Shown piece after piece: positions 46,901 through 56,419 of a stretch of DNA of 64,000 nt. The stretch's first letter is position 1, and every line of letters starts with the position of its first letter. A program made the translations under genes and the position numbers. The notes below the pieces were generated by a model. The model was not told the DNA's origin. It made no database searches and worked only from the letters and a program-made list of their open reading frames with translations. Source of the DNA: CALOFP01 sp942492635 (lineage in GTDB: Bacteria > UBP6 > UBA1177 > CALOFP01); contig CALOFP010000003.1 in assembly GCA_942492635.1 (NCBI GenBank), positions 1,302,001-1,366,000 of the forward strand, read 5' to 3'.

Positions 46901-47746
46901 TCAGATCTTTCGGTAAAAGTTGTGACTGTTGATAGACAGCGGCTCAAGAGTCTCGCTTTCCGTTAGGTTTTCACAAGTAGAAAGAAGCAGGAGCCAACCA
47001 CCTGTCTTCAAACGATTTACAAGATCTTCAGCCATCTGTTTTCTGGTTTCCGGAGGATAAAAATCCATGCTTTCCATGCAGATAACAAAATCGAAATGTT
47101 CTTCCGGCTGCTGTTCCGATGGAATAAAGGAGACGATTCTTCTCACATCATCATGAACCACAAATCGCCCTTCCGATTCTTTCAAGTACCTGTCTCTATA
47201 AACGGAAGGTAGCCCCTGCAACATCTCAAAATCGGACTCGCCTGACAGAGCCAAAGCCCTTTTCTTATGATCAGACTCCCTGCCGATTATTGAAAACTCC
47301 TTAAGCGAGAGCCCCTGATAGTCATTGGCATAGGTGTATTCATGAATAAGCATTGCCAGTATATGTGCCTCTTCTCCGTCTCCGGAACCTTCGAGGAGTA
47401 TTCTTATCTTGGGATCCGGATCATCGATAATTCCTGCCCTCCGCCGCAACAGGGTATCGGCAAGAGATGGAATGACGTACATCTTTATCGGATTAAAAAC
47501 GGTGTGATCACGTACAAATGAAACCTCATTTGTGGTGATTGCGTCCACCACCCCCCTTCGCAGAGAAGGCGAATCATTGTTTTTAACAAAGGTTGAAAAA
47601 AGAGAAAATGATTCGACTCCAAGGTGCTTTAGAAGGGGAGTCAGTCTCTGGCTCACAAGATACTTTTTATCGGGTGTAATTCGTATTCCCGAAATTTCCC
47701 TGACGTAATCAGCAATAGCCTGGAAATCATCCTGATAAAGCTTCAT
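46901..47746 (-). CDS. Diverged CheR-type methyltransferase
   Basis: About 281 residues from ATG 47746 (GGAGATGTGC upstream). The N-terminal CheR helical domain (about 1-60; YVREISGIRITPDKKYLVSQ) precedes a SAM-binding domain with TNEVSFVRD in place of TNEtxFfR and EGSGDGEEAHILAM in place of xGCStGEEpYsLAM. The usual CRNVLIYF motif has become CMESMDFY. It belongs to the chemoreceptor-glutamate methyltransferase family but has lost several conserved residues, and no che genes or receptors are nearby. It may have a new substrate or a regulatory role. Confidence 0.85.
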   Translation of the reverse strand: MKLYQDDFQAIADYVREISGIRITPDKKYLVSQRLTPLLKHLGVESFSLFSTFVKNNDSPSLRRGVVDAITTNEVSFVRDHTVFNPIKMYVIPSLADTLLRRRAGIIDDPDPKIRILLEGSGDGEEAHILAMLIHEYTYANDYQGLSLKEFSIIGRESDHKKRALALSGESDFEMLQGLPSVYRDRYLKESEGRFVVHDDVRRIVSFIPSEQQPEEHFDFVICMESMDFYPPETRKQMAEDLVNRLKTGGWLLLLSTCENLTESETLEPLSINSHNFYRKI

Positions 47747-48029
47747 GCACATCTCCATTTTTTTATTGAATCTAGATTCTACTACAACAAACAATAAATG
47801 TCAAAATCATTCATACCAAATTGATATCACTACATAAGAAAGCACAATAAAAATCAAACATCTTAGAAAAAGCAGTAGCGAGATCGTTCTTTTTATCTGG
47901 ATAAACATAACGGATGAAATACAACAATATAGATCCCTGTTCCAAAAGATAAGCGCTCGTCACAAAAAGTTTGTTGAGCCGGCAGACGTTATATTAAGGT
48001 TTACATTTCCATAGATACCCTCGAACTGT

Positions 48030-48254
48030 TCAATCCTTTTTTTCCTCTTCAGAACAGCCGCCGCACTTCTCATTTTTTCCTGTGTCGATTTTAAAAAGAG
48101 CGTACAGACCGCAGAATCCTGTGGCCGCAGTAATCAACAGTATCAGTGAAACGATACCCAGCCACACACTCTTTAAAACAACTGCAATCACCAGAATAAC
48201 CACTCCTGAAACGGCTCGGATTATCCTGTCATTCCTGCCCTCATTTTTCTTCAT
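48030..48254 (-). CDS. DUF2892 small inner-membrane protein
   Basis: A 74-residue protein with two close membrane spans (about 15-30 and 33-52) and the DUF2892 pattern NDRIIRAVSGVVILVIAVVL, followed by TGFCGLYALF. A C-terminal tail has CGGCSEEEKKD with a CxxC pair. DUF2892 proteins often sit by sulfurtransferase or stress genes; function unknown. The ATG is 14 bases after the cellulase stop, with a GGTGGGGG ribosome site, so it may be transcribed with the cellulase. Confidence 0.8.
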   Translation of the reverse strand: MKKNEGRNDRIIRAVSGVVILVIAVVLKSVWLGIVSLILLITAATGFCGLYALFKIDTGKNEKCGGCSEEEKKD

Positions 48255-48267
48255 TATCTACCCCCAC

Positions 48268-51200
48268 CTACCTGGTCACTGAAATTCTGACTTCATCGAT
48301 CCATCCGTCCATGCTTCCGAATTTAAGTTCCACATCCCTGCATGATTTCCAGCAATCGATATTGAAAGTACCTGTTCCGCACTCTCCTGAAATTCCGTCA
48401 GCAACTGTTTCGCCATCAATCGCAATTCCATATCCTGTTGCTTTAACCCACATCCTGACGTGGTGCCATCTCCTGTAGAAAGGATAGATGTACGGACTCA
48501 ACCTTGAGCTTACATCAGCCTTTACAAGGTCGTCAACCTCGGTTTTCCCGAATTTCAATGACAACTCATCCTTTTCCCAGCTTGATTTGTAGAGCATGAA
48601 CTGAGATTCCCAATCTCTCTTCAGAAGAATCACGGGCCCGTGGATGGTGCCGTGGTCTACCAGATTTTCAATATCGACGAGAGCTTCCACCTGGATTTCG
48701 GAAACGGTTTCGCCGCAGAGAAGCCCCGAATCTCCGTCAACTGTCACTGTTGCATTGTCGAAAATCGAATAGGTTCTGAGAGATGCTCCCCTGGGTTCCG
48801 TCATCCAGTAGAGATTACCGCTGTCCAGCTGCGCGTTTCCGTTAAGCACAAGGGTATCGAGATTTGCCGCTGAATCATCAAGTTGATCAAGGTGGAAAAT
48901 AGCAACCGTAGTGGGCTCAAGCTTCAAGGGAGCTGTTACGACCTCACCCTTGAGAGGATCGATTCCCGAGGCATAAACCTTGTCGCTCCAGGCCCTCGCC
49001 CCCCTGCTGTCGATAACTTCAACTTCCAGTGTGTGAAATGGGCGATCGTAATTCTGAACAAATGTAAAGTTCGGCGAAAAGGATACAACCTCTCCATCGG
49101 CGTACCAGAATGTCTGATATGGAGGAGTTCCTCCATCTATCGAGGCGGAGGCAGTATATGAACTTCCCTCTTTCATCATTTCTGCCTGAACCCTGGGGAA
49201 GGTAACTGCTCTCGCATCGACAGGAACAAGTGAAGAGAGTACTGCGTACATAATCGACATGTTGTCTATGGTAAACTCCGCAAAAACATTCCAGCCGTCA
49301 TAATTCTCCTCGAGATATCCTCCGAAATCACTGTAACTGGGATATCGAAGTCCGCTGAGAGCCTTTCCATATTCGGAGAGATAGTAGTAGCGGTTTACCA
49401 TAGGGCTTACAGGAAGTCCGATTACCGGTTGTTCGATGTTATCGAGAAGAGATTCGTGATCCACAGTTCCTCTTATTCGGCTGTAACCCGATCCTGTGAC
49501 AAAGCTGAGATGAACCGGATTTGCTCCGAACATGTAGTAGATCTGATCAAGTGCCGAATCAAGGTACCAGTTTCGTTCGAAAACTTCATAGCTGTCCGTA
49601 CATGGTTTCCCATAACACAAACCACCCGTTTCAAATGAGTATTTTCCTACAGAGGTACCCGAAAAAACGGTACCGTAGTGTTCAAAAGCCGCGAGAAGAT
49701 CGTAGCTGTAGTCCACCGGGAAAAACCAGGCCGAGTTGTGATACCGTTTTATCGGAGAGGCGACCGAAAGACCGTATGGAGTTTTCCGGCTGTATTTAAC
49801 AAAGTCGCCCACAGCCTGTCGGTAGGCATTCAAAGCCTGCTGACGAAACTGCTGCATCTGCGCATCGAGAGCCGGCAATCCGTTTCCCCAGAATGCAAGA
49901 GTCCTCGTAGCGTACCCGTAAAACTCAGGAAGCGGAATCCAGTTGTAAGTCTGCTCGTATGGAATGTAGTACTCCATAAAGGCATCCCTGTACCTCGTAT
50001 CCCCGGTGAGCGCATAGAGCTCAAGGGCCGCTGAAGCCCTCTCGTCCAGAGTTCCGTAGGAACCTCCATAATGAACATGCTCGTTGATTCCGTCAAAATT
50101 GTCTCCGGTTCTAGGCTTTCGATCTCCCTTCACGTAGGGCCCGAGATCCAGGGGAGAATGAATTTCGAGAAACTCCCAGGCCCTGATGGCCCTTGTCTTG
50201 AGATCTTCCGCAAGAGTCGGGTAGTAGGTTCTGATGTGGAAATTTCTGGATGCCCTCGCAAGGGCCGCAGCGTAGGCTGCCGTATGCATCGTATCTTTCG
50301 GCAACAGACATCGTTTTACAGATGTGTCGTCCGGCATGGAACTGGATTGGAAGGATGTATAACAAGGTTTTACCATTGTGAAGACACCCCCGTCCTCAGG
50401 ATCCTGCATGTTTTTGAGCCATCGGATTTCCCAGTAGAGTTCATCTACGGGATCGGGAATTCCGTTTTCTGAAAAAGGCATTCCGAGGTTGTCGTGTTCA
50501 ACCTTTCCCTTGAAAAGATCAAGCCAGTGTGCAAGAAGCCAGACAACTTTAGCTCCGTTATGTGTGTACTTTCCGTAATCTCCCGCATCGTAGTGCCCTC
50601 CGCGGGTATCGAGATAACTCCCCTCCAGGGCTGTGGGATAGAACGGCGCAACATTGTCCACATTCTGCCACTCATCCTCCGGAAGGAAAAGATTTATCCG
50701 CTCCAAACGCTCCGGGTCCTTCATGTTGTCAACGATACTGCTCTTCAGTTCGCTCGAAAGGTAGACATTTGCATCATCGGGATGTCCCTTTCCATGGACA
50801 AACCGGGTGTAGGGAAGAGCAAGCTCCTCGTCACTCCTCTGGTGCAGCATTCCCATTGACATAGTCGCAAGCGGAATCCTGTATGCGTTGGAATCGATAG
50901 GGAATGGAACGGAATAACCGAGAGTCCGGTGTTTCACCATATACATTCCCGGCTCCTTAACTGATGAGAAATCGAACCGGTAAACCTCCTTCTCGTAAAG
51001 AGTGGGGATATCCGAATCGGTGTAATCGCCCTTTTGAGCCTGCCCGGAAAAGACAACCCTGCGGTTGGAACCCTCCATCTTTACAAGCTCGAGTGTTGTA
51101 TCGCCCATGGGAAGTTCTCCAGCCGTTCCCATCCACATTCCGATCCACGCCTTTTTGGGATCCTCAGGTCGAAAACCATAAGGGTGAATGTGAACAGCCC

Positions 51201-52158
51201 TTCCGAAGCGGATTGTTTCGGCAGTGAACGCTACACTTTGTTCCACACCGAAAATTGCGGCGGCCATGGTAATTTTGTAGGAAGCACCCGATTTAACGGG
51301 CAAAGGAAACTGCAGATAGATTTTTCTTCCCAGCCTCAAATCCTTTCTGGGAAGATGCGGGGCATAAAGAGGCCAGACTCTTATCCCGACTGCTCCCGGA
51401 ATTGCTCCCGATGAGTAGTTTGCATCATCTTGGGAAGTTATCCGGTAATTTTCCGGTCTCTCAGCCTCGGCATTGCTCATCATGGGGTAAAATCCGTATT
51501 GCAGATCGGCATTGCTCTTGTTTGCAGGGTCCCAGTTAGGGACATTCGTAATCAGAATCCACTGGTCACTAACAGCTTCCGCCTTGCTCTCTCCCTGATG
51601 TGGAACCTTTACATAGTGAGAGAGAGCGGCGTACTCCTCCGGCGTGATTACTACACCACGCTCCCTGGGACAGGGCGTCGACAGCACCCAGCTTCCGGAG
51701 ACACAACTCTCCTCAGGGTAACCGCCTCCGTCACAGGCGACACTTCCCTGTCTTGTAGCACCGTCTACGCACTTGTCGGGATCGAGACAGACTTCGGAAA
51801 CCTTCCACTGTCCTTCGACACAGACCTCTTCATGGACTCCTCTCCCGTTGAATCCGCAACTTTCGGTTCCTTCTCTCTTTTCTCCGTCCTGACAGACGGT
51901 CTTCTTTTTTCCCCAGCCCTTTATCAAAGTTCCGGGATCACGATCCTTTCTTCTTGCCAGGGACAGATTACTATCTTCAGGCAAAGCAGTGTCGTTAAAT
52001 ATGTATTCTATTATTTCGTAATCAGATTCACCAAACCCCTCCTCGCTTTGATCCAGAACCTGACCATAATGAAAGATATCACCTGAAAAACTGAGATTTT
52101 CCTCACTGTATCCGGTGGGAAAGAGAAAGAGAACCCAGAGAAAAACAAGCATCTTCAT
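48268..52158 (-). CDS. Secreted glycoside hydrolase family 9 (cellulase-like) with Cys-rich, Ig-like and LamG-like modules
   Basis: A 1296-residue exported enzyme from ATG 52158 (GGAGGG upstream). After a signal peptide (MKMLVFLWVLFLFPTGYS) come two Cys-rich units (about 85-165; CxDGxxRxG...C...ExCVxGxW), a CelD_N Ig-like domain (about 325-440) and the GH9 (alpha/alpha)6 catalytic domain (about 480-985). The nucleophile/base pair is in GGHYDAGDYGKY (about 521-526) and the general-acid Glu is in FAEFTIDN (about 959). An Ig-like strand region and a LamG/concanavalin-like C-terminal domain (about 1140-1296) follow. It likely cleaves beta-1,4-glucan outside the cell; endo- versus processive action cannot be read. 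It has its own TTGACA/TAGAAT promoter. Confidence 0.93.
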   Translation of the reverse strand: MKMLVFLWVLFLFPTGYSEENLSFSGDIFHYGQVLDQSEEGFGESDYEIIEYIFNDTALPEDSNLSLARRKDRDPGTLIKGWGKKKTVCQDGEKREGTESCGFNGRGVHEEVCVEGQWKVSEVCLDPDKCVDGATRQGSVACDGGGYPEESCVSGSWVLSTPCPRERGVVITPEEYAALSHYVKVPHQGESKAEAVSDQWILITNVPNWDPANKSNADLQYGFYPMMSNAEAERPENYRITSQDDANYSSGAIPGAVGIRVWPLYAPHLPRKDLRLGRKIYLQFPLPVKSGASYKITMAAAIFGVEQSVAFTAETIRFGRAVHIHPYGFRPEDPKKAWIGMWMGTAGELPMGDTTLELVKMEGSNRRVVFSGQAQKGDYTDSDIPTLYEKEVYRFDFSSVKEPGMYMVKHRTLGYSVPFPIDSNAYRIPLATMSMGMLHQRSDEELALPYTRFVHGKGHPDDANVYLSSELKSSIVDNMKDPERLERINLFLPEDEWQNVDNVAPFYPTALEGSYLDTRGGHYDAGDYGKYTHNGAKVVWLLAHWLDLFKGKVEHDNLGMPFSENGIPDPVDELYWEIRWLKNMQDPEDGGVFTMVKPCYTSFQSSSMPDDTSVKRCLLPKDTMHTAAYAAALARASRNFHIRTYYPTLAEDLKTRAIRAWEFLEIHSPLDLGPYVKGDRKPRTGDNFDGINEHVHYGGSYGTLDERASAALELYALTGDTRYRDAFMEYYIPYEQTYNWIPLPEFYGYATRTLAFWGNGLPALDAQMQQFRQQALNAYRQAVGDFVKYSRKTPYGLSVASPIKRYHNSAWFFPVDYSYDLLAAFEHYGTVFSGTSVGKYSFETGGLCYGKPCTDSYEVFERNWYLDSALDQIYYMFGANPVHLSFVTGSGYSRIRGTVDHESLLDNIEQPVIGLPVSPMVNRYYYLSEYGKALSGLRYPSYSDFGGYLEENYDGWNVFAEFTIDNMSIMYAVLSSLVPVDARAVTFPRVQAEMMKEGSSYTASASIDGGTPPYQTFWYADGEVVSFSPNFTFVQNYDRPFHTLEVEVIDSRGARAWSDKVYASGIDPLKGEVVTAPLKLEPTTVAIFHLDQLDDSAANLDTLVLNGNAQLDSGNLYWMTEPRGASLRTYSIFDNATVTVDGDSGLLCGETVSEIQVEALVDIENLVDHGTIHGPVILLKRDWESQFMLYKSSWEKDELSLKFGKTEVDDLVKADVSSRLSPYIYPFYRRWHHVRMWVKATGYGIAIDGETVADGISGECGTGTFNIDCWKSCRDVELKFGSMDGWIDEVRISVTR

Positions 52159-52194
52159 AGCACCCTCCATTGATACATTGCGTATACATTTTAA

Positions 52195-52223
52195 ATTCTA
52201 CCACTTCACAACCACCCTGTCAA
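52195..52223 (-). promoter_or_regulatory. Sigma70-type promoter of the GH9 gene
   Basis: On the minus strand, TTGACA (52223-52218) and TAGAAT (52200-52195) with a 17-base spacer, ending 37 bases before the GH9 start. Confidence 0.75.
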
Positions 52224-52275
52224 AGAACAGCCGACTATCATATTTTATCAAACATTCCAGTCCAACTGAAAGCTG

Positions 52276-52304
52276 TTGTTGCCGCATTAGGGATCTGATA
52301 TAGT
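52276..52304 (+). promoter_or_regulatory. Sigma70-type promoter of the binding-protein/kinase operon
   Basis: TTGTTG (52276-52281) and TATAGT (52299-52304) with a 17-base spacer, 26 bases before ATG 52331. It lies back-to-back with the GH9 promoter, leaving about 50 bases between the two that could hold a shared operator. Confidence 0.6.
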
Positions 52305-52330
52305 ATGAAGGAATTTTCTAGTAGAGAGTC

Positions 52331-53446
52331 ATGCAAAAAGTAGTATTAATCATATGCGTCGCGCTGCTCATCTCCTTTCAGTGCAGCGAAGAAAAATCCA
52401 TCAATTTGGGCTTTATCGGAAGTCTGTCCGGTCCCCTCTCAGATCTTGGAACGGACGGTAGAAACGGTGCCCTTATAGCGATAGAGGAAATCAACGGCAG
52501 CGGTGGAATAAACGGGAGAAAAATCACATTTACGATAAGAGATGATAAACATGACCAGTCCGTTGTAGTTGAAGAATTCCATAATCTCATTAAGAAGAAT
52601 GTGGATGTTATTGTAGGCCCCGTCACAAGCCATATGGCGAAATACCTTATTCCTCTTGCAAACAGGGAAAAAAGGCTCCTTGTTGCCCCGACAGTTACGG
52701 CAAACATCTATTCGGGCAAAGACGACTACCTCATAAGAACGACCCCTCCAAATAAATATGTGGCGGAACATCTGGCTCGATTCGGAGCGGAAAAGATAAG
52801 GATAAAAAAAATGGCCGCCATATTCTCATCATTCAACAAAACCTATTCTAAAGATTGGTATGAAAAATTTGAGGAGAGATACATAAAATCAGGAGGTAAA
52901 ATTATCCTCCGAAAAACGCTTCCTCCTTCATTCAACCGAACCTTTCTCCCTGTATCGAAAGAGATTGTTGAAGCGGATCCCGACGGGATCGTCATAATTG
53001 CCAGCGCATTTGAGACGGCGATGCTGTGCCAGCAGATCAGAAAACTCAACGCGAAGCCCGTCATTTTAACCTCCAACTGGGCAAAAACAACGGAATTTCT
53101 TCGTAACGGAGGGAAGTCTGTAGAGGGAGTTTTCTTTTCCCAGACATTTGATCCGAACAGTAGAAAACCACGGTACAGAAATTTCTATGACCGATATTCA
53201 AAGAGATTCAATAAGGAACCCTACTTCGGTGCATTTTACGGATATGAGGCAATAATCGTCATCTCGGAAGCCTACAAAATCAAACGCCCGGACGAATCCC
53301 TCAAGGATGCGATAATCAGGAAAGAGTGGTTCGAGGGAGTTCAAGGGCCATTCAGGATAAACCGCTTCGGTGATTCGGTTAAAAAAAGTTACCTTCTCCA
53401 GGTTAGAAACGGGAAATATGAAACAGTAGATGAAAATGAAATTTAA
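52331..53446 (+). CDS. Periplasmic binding protein (Peripla_BP_6) lipoprotein
   Basis: A 371-residue Leu/Ile/Val-binding-protein-like protein. A signal peptide with lipobox (MQKVVLIICVALLISFQC) is followed by the type I binding fold: INLGFIGSLSGPLSDLGTDG, GALIAIEEINGSGGINGR, VDVIVGPVTSHMAKYLIPLAN and GAFYGYEAI. Such proteins usually deliver amino acids or amides to an ABC importer, but no permease or ATPase adjoins it. Instead its last 17 bases overlap a transmembrane sensor kinase. That arrangement is known from binding-protein/kinase signalling pairs (LuxP-LuxQ, TorT-TorS), so it probably presents a ligand to the kinase. The ligand is unknown. Confidence 0.92.
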   Translation: MQKVVLIICVALLISFQCSEEKSINLGFIGSLSGPLSDLGTDGRNGALIAIEEINGSGGINGRKITFTIRDDKHDQSVVVEEFHNLIKKNVDVIVGPVTSHMAKYLIPLANREKRLLVAPTVTANIYSGKDDYLIRTTPPNKYVAEHLARFGAEKIRIKKMAAIFSSFNKTYSKDWYEKFEERYIKSGGKIILRKTLPPSFNRTFLPVSKEIVEADPDGIVIIASAFETAMLCQQIRKLNAKPVILTSNWAKTTEFLRNGGKSVEGVFFSQTFDPNSRKPRYRNFYDRYSKRFNKEPYFGAFYGYEAIIVISEAYKIKRPDESLKDAIIRKEWFEGVQGPFRINRFGDSVKKSYLLQVRNGKYETVDENEI

Positions 53447-56015
53447 GACATTTCTGGCTATCAACCTGACAGCTGCTGCAGTCATACCGATTATCCTTGC
53501 AGGGATGCTGCTTCTCTACTTCTGGGGCAGGAGCATCGAGCAGGAGATAACAAACAGAAACAGGCTGGCAGCCATAGCCGTCAGCAGGGAAACCGAACGC
53601 TTTCTGCGGGAGCCGCTGGATGCCCTGCTTCATCTGAGAATCATCGTAGACTCAATGACCATACTGGATAAAAGTGACCTCAACAGTTACCTACAAACCG
53701 CTGTATCCAGTTATGAAATATTCGATGCACTCTATCTTATCGACACAGATGGAACAGTGCGACATCTTGCCCCATACAATCCGGACATGGAAGGAATAGA
53801 CATGTCCGGAACGCTCTTCTTCAAAGCCCTGAAACACCGCTCCACGCCGCACTGGTCGGAAACGTTCATATCTCTTCAGACCGGAGACATAACTCTGACA
53901 CTTGCCCTCCCATTCAAGGAGTTTATTGTCTCTGCAAACCTTAATCTTCAATATTTAAGCACCATCGTAGACAATCTTCGAATCGGTAAGGCAGGCTATG
54001 TTTCGATCGTCGACAACAAAGGTGTCATCATAGCCCACCCAAAAAAACAGCTGGTGGCCCAGAGACATCGGGTCGACTACCTTGACAGCATAAGCAGGGG
54101 AAAACAGTTCTCATATCTGAAAGAGGAAACGAAGATGGCAGCCATTTCGGAGAAGGTTTCCTTTACCGGCTGGAATGTCGTCGTCCAGCAGCCAGAAGAG
54201 GAGATATTTCTAGAAATCAGGTGGATTCGCTGGGTTCTTTTCGTAATTATTTTCATTGCCACCACGCTGGCGGCATTCATAGCATTTACAGTGTCACGAA
54301 GGGTCTTTTCTCCGCTCAATCAACTTACAGAAAACATGAGACTCATGTCCGACGGAAAGTATATGCTTGCCCCTCTTAAGGAAAGTTTCGAAGAACTTCA
54401 GCAGATATTCAATATTTTTGAAGAAATGGCCCTGGCCATTCGAGGCAGGGAGGAAGAACTCCGATCCACAAGTCACTATCTGGACACAATATTCGAATCG
54501 ATGGGTTCCATAATGATCGGTGTGAACATGGAGGGCTCCATAACCCGCTGGAACAGAGCTGCCGAAAATGAGCAGTGGCCCGGCCATGGACTCAAAAAAG
54601 GTGAGCAACTATGGAGAATGAATCAGATTTTCCAATTTCACAGAGAAAAAATCACAAAGGGGATTTTTGGAAAAGAAGAGGTATTTCTGAGACGTGTGAA
54701 AATTGAAACTCCGGCATTGAGATATCTCGACATTACGGTTATTCCACTGGGAGATGAATCCAAGCCGGGAGCCGTCATCAGAATCGATGATGTCACTGAG
54801 TACGAAATGAATGAAATCCAGCTGCGCCAGGCCCAGAAAATGGAGACCGTAGGAACACTTGCAGGAGGTCTGGCACACGATTTCAACAACGTTCTCGGAG
54901 GAATCACCGGAAGTCTCACCCTTATGGAGCATCTCATAAAAAAGGGAACTATTTCTGTTGAGAAGCTCTCTCAGCTGCTCAAAACCGCATGCACATCCGC
55001 AAAAAGAGCCGGAGACATTGTTAAACAGCTTCTGACCCTTTCGCGGCGATATGATGTGGAGTTCGTTCTCGTAGATATCAAGAAATCCCTCTCCAACGTC
55101 ATCAAGATCTGCAGTAGCAGCCTGCCGAAATCGGTAACAATAGTAACCGAACTTCCCGGAGAACCGTGCAACATACTGGGGGATCCGGTACAGATGGAAC
55201 AAACGCTGCTCAACATCATCGTGAACTCCTCCCACTCAATGACCATTATGCGAAAACCGGAAGAACATCAGGGCGGACTAATAAATGTTTCTGTTAAAAG
55301 GATAAGATCCGATAGACACCTCCAGCGACTATTTCCAGATTCAACAGCGGGAACACCCTACTGGCTGATCGAAATAAAGGATGAGGGTGTTGGAATGAGC
55401 GAAGAGGTTCTTAACCGCATTTTCGAACCCTTTTTCACAACCAAGGCCGAAAAAAAGGGTACGGGACTGGGACTGTCCATGGTTTACAACATCATAAAGC
55501 AGCACCACGGATTCATTAACGTTGAATCATTTCCAGCTAAGGGAACAACTTTTTCCATATTCCTGCCGATTCATGAAGAAAAGCAAGAAAAAGCTGTTTC
55601 TGAACCCCAGACCAACCAGGAGCTTATAAAACACACCGGAAAAGTCCTTGTCATTGACGATGAAGAGGTTATCCGCCTGACCGCTCAAGCAATCCTTGAA
55701 GAGTCAGGCTACACAGTCTTCAGTTCGGCTGGCGGAACGCAGGGTATTGAAATGTATAAAGAGGAAAAATTCGATATTGTAATTCTTGATATGTCCATGC
55801 CGGAAATGAGCGGATACGAAACTTTTGAAGAACTTAAAAAGATCGATCCTTCAGTTAAAGTGCTTCTAGCCTCCGGATTCAAGAAAGATGAAAGAGTTCA
55901 AACCCTTCTTGACAAAGGGGTATCAGGTTTTATCCAAAAACCCTACACCGCGGTCCAACTGTCGAAAAAGGTCGCCGAATTCATCACGAAAAAACCAACC
56001 AACTCAACTAACTGA
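53430..56015 (+). CDS. Membrane hybrid histidine kinase with Cache, HAMP, PAS and receiver domains
   Basis: An 861-residue sensor. Two membrane spans (about 10-32 and 264-288) bracket a periplasmic double-Cache domain. HAMP (about 290-345), PAS (about 350-465), HisKA with the His in LAGGLAHDFNNVLGGI (about 482), HATPase_c (N-box about 592; GTGLGLSMVYNI) and a C-terminal receiver domain (Asp in DIVILDMSMP, about 785; Lys in IQKPY) follow. The AHDFNN form marks the NtrB-like/PAS-hybrid kinase group. It overlaps the upstream binding-protein gene and has no separate response regulator beside it, so its internal receiver is either a phosphate sink or feeds a distant partner. ATG 53436 is an alternative start. 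Confidence 0.93.
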   Translation: MKMKFKTFLAINLTAAAVIPIILAGMLLLYFWGRSIEQEITNRNRLAAIAVSRETERFLREPLDALLHLRIIVDSMTILDKSDLNSYLQTAVSSYEIFDALYLIDTDGTVRHLAPYNPDMEGIDMSGTLFFKALKHRSTPHWSETFISLQTGDITLTLALPFKEFIVSANLNLQYLSTIVDNLRIGKAGYVSIVDNKGVIIAHPKKQLVAQRHRVDYLDSISRGKQFSYLKEETKMAAISEKVSFTGWNVVVQQPEEEIFLEIRWIRWVLFVIIFIATTLAAFIAFTVSRRVFSPLNQLTENMRLMSDGKYMLAPLKESFEELQQIFNIFEEMALAIRGREEELRSTSHYLDTIFESMGSIMIGVNMEGSITRWNRAAENEQWPGHGLKKGEQLWRMNQIFQFHREKITKGIFGKEEVFLRRVKIETPALRYLDITVIPLGDESKPGAVIRIDDVTEYEMNEIQLRQAQKMETVGTLAGGLAHDFNNVLGGITGSLTLMEHLIKKGTISVEKLSQLLKTACTSAKRAGDIVKQLLTLSRRYDVEFVLVDIKKSLSNVIKICSSSLPKSVTIVTELPGEPCNILGDPVQMEQTLLNIIVNSSHSMTIMRKPEEHQGGLINVSVKRIRSDRHLQRLFPDSTAGTPYWLIEIKDEGVGMSEEVLNRIFEPFFTTKAEKKGTGLGLSMVYNIIKQHHGFINVESFPAKGTTFSIFLPIHEEKQEKAVSEPQTNQELIKHTGKVLVIDDEEVIRLTAQAILEESGYTVFSSAGGTQGIEMYKEEKFDIVILDMSMPEMSGYETFEELKKIDPSVKVLLASGFKKDERVQTLLDKGVSGFIQKPYTAVQLSKKVAEFITKKPTNSTN

Positions 56016-56121
56016 TTCGACTTTCGTTTAAAAATCAAAAAGACGACTATCTCAGCTCAAAGACTTTTCAAACAGGAAAGAGTTGAAAAATACTCTCCAA
56101 AATTTGGGGCATACAACGCCG

Positions 56122-56160
56122 AAAAAACAAAAACGTTCAGGTCGCTGAAAACCTCGACCT
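56122..56160 (-). terminator. Probable terminator after the tRNA pair
   Basis: Reading leftward past tRNA-Cys, a 6-bp stem AGGTCG/CGACCT (56160-56139) is followed after four bases by a T-rich stretch (complement of AAAAAACAAAAAC). Moderate quality. Confidence 0.45.
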
Positions 56161-56184
56161 AAGAACTTTGTATTTGAAAAAATT

Positions 56185-56258
56185 TGGAGGCGCCGCCCGG
56201 ATTCGAACCGGGGATGGAGATTTTGCAGACCTCTGCCTTACCACTTGGCGACGGCGCC
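56185..56258 (-). tRNA. tRNA-Cys (GCA)
   Basis: 74 bases including encoded CCA. The 7-bp acceptor stem GGCGCCG/CGGCGCC, the D arm with AGTGGTAAGGC, the anticodon loop CTGCAAA (anticodon GCA) and the T arm CCCGG-TTCGAAT-CCGGG are all intact; the discriminator is U, as expected for cysteine. Confidence 0.96.
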
Positions 56259-56304
56259 GAAAAAAGAAAATTCGAATGATTTTGGGAAGATCCAAATAAA
56301 AAAA

Positions 56305-56379
<75 letters not shown>

Positions 56380-56391
56380 TCAGCAAGGCCT

Positions 56392-56419
56392 AATATAATG
56401 ATTTTCGATTTGGAGTCAA
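56392..56419 (-). promoter_or_regulatory. Promoter of the tRNA-Gly/tRNA-Cys unit
   Basis: On the minus strand, TTGACT (56419-56414) and TATATT (56397-56392) with a 16-base spacer, about 13 bases before the tRNA-Gly 5' end. Confidence 0.7.
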
